Of a stretch of DNA of 64,000 bases, positions 55,233 through 64,000 are shown one piece after another. The number at the start of each line of letters is the position of its first letter. Position 1 is the first letter of the stretch. The notes beneath the pieces are model-generated. The model saw only the letters and a list, made by a program, of their open reading frames with translations. It had not been told where the DNA came from and did no database searches. The DNA lies in contig OY755239.1 in assembly GCA_963576725.1 (NCBI GenBank), positions 61,732,953 to 61,796,952 on the forward strand, written 5' to 3'. The position numbers and the translations under genes are program-made. This DNA is from Azorinus chamasolen (taxonomy: Eukaryota > Mollusca > Bivalvia > Cardiida > Solecurtidae).

Positions 55233-56410
55233 TTAGCTCACCGTGCACAAAGGGCCAGGTGAGATATTGTGAGGGGGCTTTCTCCGGCGCCCGTCGTCGT
55301 GTGTCTGCGTTTTGCGTATGTGCGTCGTGCATATGTGCGTCGTCATTAATTTACTGAAACATCTTCTTCTCTGAAACCACAATTCCTAGAGCTTTGATAT
55401 TTTGTATGTAGCATCATCGCACGGTCTTCTACAGAGATTGTTCAAATTATGACCCCCGGAACAAAAATGACCCCGCCCCGGGGCTTATCAATTGTTCGTT
55501 GGAAAATCTTTACAAACCTTCTTCCCTAAATCCGTAAGGCCTGGACCTTAGATATTTTGTATGTATCATCATCTAATGGTCCTTTACAAGGATTGTTCAA
55601 ATTATGACCCCGGATTAAAAATGGTCCCGCCCCAGGGCTTATCAGTTTTCGTAGGAAAATCTTTAAACATCTTCTCTTAAAACAGTAAGGCCTAGAGTTT
55701 TGATGTTTGGTATGTATCATCATCTAATGGTCCTCTACATGGATTGTTCAAATTATGACCCCGGATCAAAAATGGCCCCGCCCCAGGGCTTATCAGTTTT
55801 CGTAGGAAAATCTTTAAATATCTTCTTCTCTTAAAACAGTAAGGCCTAGAGCTTTGATGTTTGGTATGTAGCATCATCTAATGGTCCTCTACAAAGATTG
55901 TTCAAATTATGACCGCGGACCAAAAATGGCCCGCCCCGGGGCTTATCAGTTTTTCATAGGAAAATCTTTAAAAATCTTTTTCTCTGAAACCGTTAGGCCT
56001 AAACCTTTGGTATTTGGTATGTAGCAACATCTAATGTTCCTGAACAAATATTGTTTAAATTATGACCCCGTACCAAATGGCGTCCGCCCCGGGGCTTATC
56101 AGTTATCTTTAAAAATCTTATTCTCTGAAACCATAAGGCCTAGACCTTTGATATTTGGTATGTAGCATCATCTAATGGTCATCTACAAAGATTGTTCAAA
56201 TTATGACCCCGGACCAATATTGGTCCCGCCTTTGGGCTTATCAGGTTTTCGTAGGAAAATCTTTAAAAATCTTCTACCCTGAAACTGTAAGGCCTAGACC
56301 TTTGCTATTTGGTATATAGCATCATCTAATGATTTTCTACCAAGATTGTTCAAATTGTAACCCCAGGGTCAAAATTGGCCCCGTCCCCCCCCCCCCCCCC
56401 CCATCAGTTT
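55233..56410. mobile_element. tandem-core element with units of about 152 bp
   Basis: The head TTTTTAGCTCACC with a GGTGAG partner repeats the terminal hairpin of the element at 32143. Seven or so degenerate units follow. AATTATGACCCC recurs at 55445, 55600, 55752, 55905, 56058, 56199 and 56353, each with GGGGCTTATCAG and TTTGRTRTTTGGTATGTAGC. It ends in a C run (about 56386-56402). The usual right end is missing. ORFs over it are repeat translations. Confidence 0.85.
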
Positions 56411-56438
56411 TTTATAGGTAAAACATTGTTGCTGTATA

Positions 56439-56645
56439 ACATTCTGAATTGAGCGATCGCTTTGAATATCATTCAACTATGTATACTGAAAATTTCACCA
56501 AAAGTTTGACCAAAATATGGCCACAAACGAAAAGTCGGTTAGTCACTATTAGTGTACTGGGGATTGATAAACGGTGTACTGGGTATTGCATATTGTCAAA
56601 ATTTGGTGTACTGGGGATTGCACATTACACTTTAGTTGTTTTTTT
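56439..56645 (+). repeat. long terminal-type inverted repeat, left arm
   Basis: It begins ATTCTGAATTGAGCGATCGC. Near its inner end are three copies of GTGTACTGGGGATTG or GTGTACTGGGTATTG. It matches 61800-61987 inverted. Confidence 0.82.
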
Positions 56646-56929
56646 GCTTATTTACCAGCATAATAATTTGAAAAGACCTCTGAAAAGTTTATTCAGGCAA
56701 TATTCCTCTATTTTCATCATAAAGTAGTGTTTAAAGGTCTAGTTTTTACTTGATGGGGTGTTAATTGGATTGTTTATTGTGGTTGGATCCCACCATGCTT
56801 GATAGTTATTGCATCATATTAACCCATATCCTCCAGTACTTTCGTCTGCTTTGAAGTTGCCGTCTGCAAAACAATATTTAGATCTAAATACGATTTGTAC
56901 ATACATCAGATGCTCTATGCTATACTACC

Positions 56930-57072
56930 TCTGATCTGGATCCAAACTGTTTGCAAATAACAGACAAGTGGCCACCAGCAGGATAAGGATAAATTGCAAC
57001 TAACCCTTATCCTCCTGGTCGTGTCTTGACTGTAATTTGCAAACAGTTTTGGATCCAAATCAGATGCTCCAT
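56930..57072. mobile_element. fold-back MITE, about 143 bp
   Basis: The left arm CTGATCTGGATCCAAACTGT...GCAAATAACAG pairs with the right arm CTGTAATTTGCAAACAG...GGATCCAAATCAG. An inner pairing joins ACCAGCAGGATAAGG with CCTTATCCTCCTGGT. A related half-copy follows at 57078-57105. Confidence 0.82.
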
Positions 57073-57429
57073 AATGCCGCGTCTGATCTAGATCCAGGCT
57101 GTTAGATTTAAAATACATTTGTCTCTGAGACCTTTTGAATTAAAATATGCACATATATTGCTGCATGATATTGGTTTAGCATCTATCATTTAGAACCCTA
57201 CTGTGCTAACTGGCTTGCGGTAAAGGGGTAGTTATGAACCCCTATAATAGGTATTTAAGCGTTGTTAAAATATGCCCTATCCATCGATGTAATTCAGCAG
57301 GGATCGGATAGCCTGAAAACATTAGTTGTAATATTGTAGCAATACATATTCTTTATGTACAGTGTCATATTGAGACAGACAATGATTTTCAAACTATTTC
57401 ATATGAAAAAAATGCATTAAAAATTGTTT

Positions 57430-57600
57430 GCTTATTTGTTTCAGATATTACGTCTCTTTAACAGTTTTTCAGTCATATTGCGACGTCCAGCTAATTACTG
57501 GTGGAGGGAGACACCAGATACCCTTTATATACCTTTTCAGATACAAATCAGTAACTGGGTAGAAGTAACTGGTATCAGAACACCAATTAGCCGCAAATGC
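57430..57600. repeat. short interspersed repeat, copy 2 of 2
   Basis: Relative of 55085-55215 with GCGACGTCCAGCTAATTACT and ACTGGGTAGAAGTAACTGG. Possibly SINE-derived; low certainty. Confidence 0.45.
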
Positions 57601-60600
57601 CCAATGGTGTAGTCAAAAGTTACAAGTCCACTGAGAATCAGTGTCAAATATTTTGCCTCAAAATAAAGTAGCACTGTTTTCATGGGATTTTCATCATTTT
57701 ATGCTTATCATGTAGATATACATGGTTGTCAGAGGATAGATACAATGCTTGTCTGTTATTCTAGAAAGGGTTTGTGAAGAACTTGTGTGAACCTAAGTAA
57801 CATGTCCCTGTTTAGTCAGTGCCTCTGTCAGAAGTGTCAAGAAACTGGAGTGCACGATATTTTTCTTACATAACACATGACACCCCAGTGTTTGCATTTT
57901 TCAGTTATGCATGAACTTATCTTTGAGGACAACACAGACGGGTTCCTGTGTTGGGTATAAAAGTTGACATTTCTTTACCTTGTACTGTAGTTGATGCAGT
58001 TTATATGAATCATTCAATGATATAGGGCAGCCTATTTGGTGGGGACCCATTCTAAAAAAATGGACAATCAATGTCGCCGTTATAAGTCAACTGATATTTC
58101 GCCAATTAAAAGCAATTAACGTCGTGTCATTGTTTTTCTCTATTTTTCATTATATTAGGATTATGTCTTATTAAACATTCTTATGGTATAAAATGTTGTT
58201 CTGAATGGCTTTCCAGGCCTTTAAATCTGCATGGGGTGGCGGAATTTGTATGTCGCCATGGACATTTTTAGTTTTCATTGTACCCATAATATAGTGTAGA
58301 ATGTAATCATTCCCGATTTAAGCCCCTGCATTTATTTATTATTAATGGATGTTTTTCACGCAGACAAAACGACGCTAAAGCAACCAAACATTAAAATACA
58401 CTGACATGCTAATGCAATGTCGCCAAACCTGACCTAATCTATGAGGCTAAACTATAACGGTAAATAGAATATCACATACTGCACGATAATTCTGCAATGC
58501 CTTATTCATTCACCCTTTAATATTGTATATCATGTGTATGAAAAAGATTTTTATCAAATTCCTGTATGGAAAAAAAATCAGAGGCCAAGTTTCTAAATTA
58601 CACTTCGGGAATTTAGCTTTCTAATCTACGAGTCATCACAAATAAGCATATTCGTTTCCCCATAAAAACTTTTTTAAGTTTGATTTGCCAATTTTGTGTA
58701 CTAAATAACCTATTGTTTATCAAAATTTAATGAAAAGTACTTTGAGAAAGCATATAAAATTTTCCTGGCGTATCAAATACAGCGGAAAAGAAAAATCCTA
58801 ATCTACGAGGCCTAATTTACGAGACAAATGTCTTTCTTCAGTTGCCCCTTCCATCATTCCCGAGTGTCATGCCACTCAATTACATCTTATTCAATACTTA
58901 AACCACAGTCACATGTAAATAATTCATGGAAGATGTCAGTCTACTACATAATTCGTCTACACAATTCCCTAAGAAAGCGGCGAGTTATTTGACATTTTGC
59001 AGAAATAGCTTACAGGATTGCCTTCTTGAATTTGTATACATATTATTTCATAATTATGATTTGAATACCGAATTATCGACGTATAAACAACATAACTTTT
59101 CGCGTTGTTTAAATATTCCACATGAAAGTTCGGACTCGTAGCTTAGATTAAATTATCCCGTAGATGAGGATGCCAATATCAAAGTATTTCTACACAATTT
59201 TTCAAACGTAAAGTAAGTTTAAATTATGCCAGTATAATACAAATCTATTCAGAAATAATAAATGGTTCAATAAAAACAAGATTGGCAATATATTGATGGC
59301 AATTATTTGTAGTTTTTCAGATTTTTTTTTCACAACCATATTTACTTTTATTTTTGTTAAGTCACGAACATGTTTACTGGGTTTTTCTTCTACAAAAGAG
59401 CAAACATTCACTTCATTGCATTTATTCCTATTGCCCAATCTACATACAAATATAGTCAAGTATATCTCCTTTCAAATAGGCATTTACAAAGCCACACATA
59501 CAGTCACCAAAGTGTCCCGTAAAATATAATCTCTTTTGTCCCGTAAATTATAGTAATAGTTTTATTCACATCAACAGGTTTGAATCCCATTAAATAGCTG
59601 AATTGTTTAGATGTCCATCCCTACTTTCGTCTGTCTGTCAGTATGTCTGTCTATTCATATGTTGTGATAGTGTTTATCCGTCTCGAGGTGTTGTGTGACT
59701 CCTTACTCAAACACTAATTGAAGCGGACTGTTGAAACCGGCCCATGAGTTAGCAAAACATTGGTGACAGTGTGATAATTTAGCGCAGCAATAGTTTAAAT
59801 AAGAAAGTACAGCTAACCTTTGATAAATGTATACTTGTATACAAATATGAAAGATATAGATTCAATGACAGCTGGGAGGAACATATATCTGTTTCAAATG
59901 ACTCAAAATGAGAATTTTTTCGCACTTTGAGCTGTTTGAAAAAGATAATATAGACTCGCCAATAAAGAGGTGAACAATTAAGTGTAGTTTTAGTTCTAAT
60001 GGAAACTTTGAATTACGAGTATGTAGGAAATCGTGTTAATAGACTTATCAATGTTTGACTGTACTATAAAATATAACAAACTAAAGGCCATCTAAAGCAG
60101 ATGAAATTGATTGAAAAAGGAAATGTAATGCGCAAGACAGGCGTCCTGGTACCTACAGGAAATGGGAGAAGAATGTTCACTGTCCCTGAAAAAGTTTTCA
60201 ACTTCACGTCCTTTACCAATAGTCCTTAAACATAATTTTATGATTTACGGGACAATCCAATGACACACTTTTTCCCCAGCAAACGGCTGGTTCTGGGTTA
60301 TGTGCACGCAAGTAGTAATCAGTTTTGTTATTTTTATTAGTAACTCTTGCAAACAGTTAACAATTGATTGTTCGACTGAATCAAACTATTTTCATTACAT
60401 ACATTTGTCAGCGGTCAGTGCATAGTTCAGTCAAAGGGGATGTTTTAACTCAGACAGTAAAATTACAGAGTTGAACACGACATACAGAGTTGAATTTGAA
60501 ATTGTATACTCCTAGATGCTCGTTTTGATGAATGCTCTGTTTATAAAGCAATTGTATATCATATTATTTGTCAGTCTAATTTACGGGACACATTCCTATA

Positions 60601-60764
60601 ATTTACGGGACTGTGACCTTCGAAAGAGAAATTTTCTTACAAATTGTCTTAACGATTTTGTGTACTTATGTATGAGTTTATAATACATCGGGAACGTTTC
60701 CTGACCCTCAAATTGTTTTTTGTTTTGCACTAATTTAAATGTGTAAAAATTCAAATACAACATT

Positions 60765-60832
60765 CATGAAACTATATTTTTATGAAGTTGAACACCAGCA
60801 TGAAACTATATTTTTATGAAGTTGAATCTGGT
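60765..60832. repeat. 34-bp tandem duplication
   Basis: CATGAAACTATATTTTTATG begins copies at 60765 and 60799. CAACACCAG and CTGGTGTTCAAC nearby form a short inverted pair. Confidence 0.9.
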
Positions 60833-61799
60833 GTTCAACTCCTAATTTTCATACTTAACATCAAAATGTTTCATCAGAAATGGATAAATGCATGCTATAT
60901 AATCTCAGTTCATACACATAACCCGATTCTTTGAATTATATAACTGTCCGAGCTCTATGTATAACTGTTAAAAATCAGATTATGGGTACTGTGAACACAA
61001 GGAATAAATTTCTATAGCTTATACATTAACCACTCATTTTACATAATTAATTGTTAATAAATATTAGAGCTATTTCGGAATAAGGTCAAATATACATTAA
61101 ACATTTCAATATTCACAACTTTTCAGACATACGACGTAGTTGAAATTTAACGTTTTCATTCGGTGAATTGACCAATTTATTTGAGAATGGGTCGTTAAAA
61201 ACACGTGCCCCTAGCTATATCACTTCTTATATCACAGTACTATTTTGACCACTGGGCTCAAGCCGCTGTTATGTATAACAGCGTTCATTAGCATTTTTGG
61301 AAAAACTGAGTGATATAGATCTAATATTTCTGAATGTTTATGCTATTAATAAAAGCCTATTACGTGTACATGTATATGTTTATACAGTACTATTATATTT
61401 ACATATTGGCTCGACCTTTGATTACAGTATGTTTTGCATCAGTCAGTACTCAATATGGTACTGAGCCTGTTAACTAGAGCTACACATAGATCTACATGTT
61501 ATTTCATATCAATTAACTGAAGAGTAAACAACAGATCTATTAAGAAATAGGTAAAAAGACTATTATGATTGATGGATGTATGAGTTGGATTTTACGGCAC
61601 TGCTACACAAAAACTATTATTAACAGGTACTTAAATATAACGGCTTTTAATAAGTCAGTGATCATCGAGTATTTCAATACAGATGCATATAGATCTATCT
61701 AGAATGTGCGATTGACTAGAAATAGTATTTATCACGACAGAAATATATCTGAAATATCTAACAACGCTCAATAAAACGGAAAAAATGAGAACAAATGAA

Positions 61800-61987
61800 A
61801 TGCAATACCCAGTACACTATCATGCAATACCCAGTACACTAAAATCTTTGGAGCTACCAATCCCCAGTACACTAACAGTGACTAACCGACTATTTGTTTG
61901 TGGCCATATTTTGGGCAAACTTGAACCAATATGACTGAAATTTTCAGTATACATAGTGAAATGATATTCAAAGCGATCGCTCAATTC
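61800..61987 (-). repeat. long terminal-type inverted repeat, right arm
   Basis: Reverse complement of the left arm at 56439: GCGATCGCTCAATTCAGAAT at the outer end and three CAATACCCAGTACAC or CAATCCCCAGTACAC copies at the inner end. Confidence 0.82.
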
Positions 61988-61989
61988 AG

Positions 61990-63145
61990 AATTTTATATT
62001 TTGATTCCATCCTTCAGTAACATAAAAAAATCTGGGAGATGGTTATGCATTCTTTCGCGAGCACGGCGTTCATTTTGTGGGTTTTCCCATCGTTTGCATT
62101 GTTTGATTCCAAATCATGTATATAGCGTGCATAATATGAGTATGATGAATCTAAAGCACCACCTAACAATTGCCAAAAAAGAACTAATTAAGAGAGAATA
62201 CGCATTTACTTACCTTCGTTGCCATCCTGTTCTCTCCGTTGTGTCAAAATAAAGCTCATTTATTAGCAATATCCGGGATACGTTTCCCCCCAGTGATAAA
62301 CACGTTTTTGAATCAACAATTCACGGCAGTATTCAATTCATTGCACAACTAATATTTATCCTAGCCGACTATAATGGTTGTGACTAAGGTCATTATTAGA
62401 CGTATGTTTGGGCAACAAATGTACAAAATGGCAATATGTGTAATAACTGGCAATATGTCACAGTCCGACTGCATCTGTCACACAATTAATGTTTTAGATG
62501 CAACGCAAGTGTATGACTCATGTGCCAAATTGTGTAATACAAAAATATAGTACTTAAATAATTAAAGGTTAATTGAGCACACTTGTCAATTTATTGCGTT
62601 TACTTCATTTACATTAATGACATACACAAACACGTTTTTGAATTGTGTTTGCATCTGATAAAGTTGTGATGTGCTTATTTCGTCAAACTTAAACGTCTGT
62701 CGGCCAAACAGTTGTCCGAGCGTCCGATTTGTCCGAACTGTTTTGTTTTTGATCGTGTGATATACATGTAATTATAAACAGCTTCCACTTATTATGGTCT
62801 CTTAGCCTATTGCGGAATATATGTTTTGATAAATCACCATGTTGAAAGTTGTTGCTGCTCGTAGTTACAACCGTTGCCAAACGTGTGTCGTATGTTTCAA
62901 TTCATCTTTTTCAAAAGTGTCTACAAATGTTAACGGACTGTTACACATATTACTAAATGTTTCATATATTGCAACTGATACAGCTGATATTTGAGGTAGA
63001 ACCCGGCTTTTAAACTAACTAAAGGATCGTGTCAGTTCCTATATACCTAAAATGTTCGCATGGTTCTTTATGTAGATATATTAGTGTGTAGATTGTTTTG
63101 CATGTAGGTTAATCGAAAACAGGCCAGTCAAGGGCATGGCAGACA
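61990..63145. other. no gene recognised
   Basis: AT-rich, with no supported feature. Confidence 0.5.
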
Positions 63146-63149
63146 GGGA

Positions 63150-63255
63150 CGAATATGACAGACAAAAATAAAGGCAAGACAAAGATAGGCAGACAGACAT
63201 AGATTGGTAGATAGAAAGACACATATATATATATATGTGTGTGTGTTTGTGTTAA
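63150..63255. repeat. GACA/GATA, AT and GT microsatellites
   Basis: GACAGACA/GATAG-type repeats run into ATATATATATAT and GTGTGTGTGT. Confidence 0.85.
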
Positions 63256-63449
63256 AAAAGACTAAATGATGTTATATGGCTTTAAAATGTTTAATTAATA
63301 TCTTAATCTTAAATCATTAGACGCAGTTAAATGACTTATGATGTCATGACTTTGTTGTCATGACGTCGACGTCCATACTTCCTGCAAGGGTTGTTACTCT
63401 CAATTTTGAAGGGAAGCAAATGTTTGAATTAGAAACTAATGGCATTCGC

Positions 63450-63815
63450 GGTTGGTTTGAATTTTTGTACGAAAAGTGTTTCTTTTTCTAGCCAGTCTGA
63501 AACACTATCTGTCTTTAATTTAAAAAGGGAAATATTTAATATTGAAGGGTTTCGATTCTGCATTTTTCTAAATGCTCGCTTAAAGGGATTTGTCTTGTTG
63601 GTGGGTCTCTAATTCGCTGTGAATGGATAGTTCTTCTTGTTCTCAATTTGTCACCAGTTTGGCCTATATAAAAATATCTGCACCTAGTGCATGTAAGAAC
63701 ATATAAAAACACTTCTTACATCACAAGACATTGGTTGATTTACATAAAAGTGTGTTCCTTTAAAATTGTAAGAATCACTTTCTCTAATATTATGACATAA
63801 CGAGCAGTCGTAGAT
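63450..63815 (-). pseudogene. Naiad GIY-YIG endonuclease fragment
   Basis: The minus strand reads YDCSLCHNIRESDSYNFKG, DVRSVFICSYMH, then after a frame change CTRCRYFYIGQTGDKLRTRR, TIHSQRIRDPPTRQIPLSEH and LEKC. YIGQTG with the downstream R and H residues is the GIY-YIG nuclease signature, and the paired Cys/His residues fit the CCHH finger of PLE endonucleases. Further frameshifts near 63690 and 63530 precede a DSVSDWLEKE-type end. In Naiads this domain lies N-terminal to the RT. It meets an oppositely oriented Naiad tail at about 63815. Confidence 0.75.
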
Positions 63816-64000
63816 TAGTCGTAGAGGGGATACGTTTATTTCCACTGTTTGTCTTTTAGGATGGGGATGGAATAACTGTGAGGTTGGGCGCCCATAAACC
63901 GGTTTAACCCCCAGTAACTTTTGTAACTGACCGTTCCAAGGCGGTACTTCCATCTTTCCCCTATTGCATGTTTGTTTTGTCTTGGTGCGGCTCTTGTTGT
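63800..64000 (+). repeat. Naiad type B tail, runs off the window
   Basis: GAGGGGATACGTTTATTTCC, GGGCGCCCATAAACCGGTTT, a GTAACTTTTGTAAC hairpin and GACCGTTCCAAGGCGG, as at 6470. The window ends inside it. Confidence 0.85.

Larger units (their letters stand above)
56646..61799. other. interior of the 5.5-kb inverted-repeat segment
   Basis: AT-rich with no convincing long ORF. It holds a fold-back MITE (56930-57072), a short repeat (57430-57600), a cluster of AATTTACGGGAC-like motifs (58615-60620) and a 34-bp tandem duplication (60765-60832). The small ORFs at 57424, 58926, 59202 and 59293 show no motif. Confidence 0.5.

Noticed and set aside
55526..55877. Repeated small ORFs with KIFLRKLISPGAGPF-like sequence
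   Set aside because: Translation of the 152-bp tandem units on the wrong strand; not a protein family.

Overview
This window looks like intergenic or heterochromatin-like DNA of a marine bivalve, most likely a clam. It is AT-rich and has no bacterial-style gene layout. I find no host gene that I can name. Almost everything recognisable is a transposable element, a MITE, a tandem array or a microsatellite. The bivalve call is an inference from the repeat types: Penelope-like retrotransposons of the Naiad type with in-frame TGA codons (reported, as I recall, for clams), tandem-core elements resembling bivalve 'pearl' repeats, Helentron-type Helitrons, and tRNA-derived SINE-like sequence.

Layout. 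1-9.4 kb: a 283-bp repeat, a CT-rich microsatellite, a 374-bp tandem repeat, and two broken Naiad fragments in opposite orientation. 9.4-18.5 kb: a pogo-like MITE, a SINE, microsatellites and long stretches with no recognised feature. 18.5-24.3 kb: a LINE 3' fragment, a truncated Ty3/gypsy-type gag-protease gene, three fold-back elements, a Naiad tail and an AT-rich satellite. 24.3-30.05 kb: one nearly complete but frameshifted LINE with ORF1 and ORF2. 30.1-39.7 kb: another LINE 3' end, piggyBac-like MITEs and two tandem-core elements. One of those is split by a 2.36-kb Naiad insertion whose halves lie in opposite orientation. 40.8-47.5 kb: a decayed Helentron carrying a zinc finger, a Ulp1-like protease, a DUF6570-like region, Rep, a Pif1-type helicase and an APE-type endonuclease. 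48.7-51.2 kb: a compact, more GC-rich cluster of small unidentified ORFs that looks virus-like. 51.6-56.4 kb: more 283-bp repeat, Naiad pieces, a tRNA-like sequence and a tandem-core element. 56.4-62.0 kb: a segment bounded by inverted repeats about 190 bp long. 63.4-64.0 kb: a Naiad GIY-YIG endonuclease fragment and a Naiad tail.

The most interesting signal is in the Naiad copy at 36.53-37.34 kb. Its reading frame runs about 270 codons with no TAA, TAG or frameshift, but carries two TGA codons. One falls at the first position of the CxC motif that marks this clade. The other follows an NNVIII motif, at a place where cysteine is expected. A second, independent copy at 53.1 kb has TGA at that second position too. 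This matches selenocysteine-encoding Naiads. The second lead is the unidentified ORF cluster at 48.9-51.2 kb, and the third is the 5.5-kb inverted-repeat segment.

All coding sequences described are broken or partial unless stated otherwise. Family names rest on motifs read by eye, with no database search.
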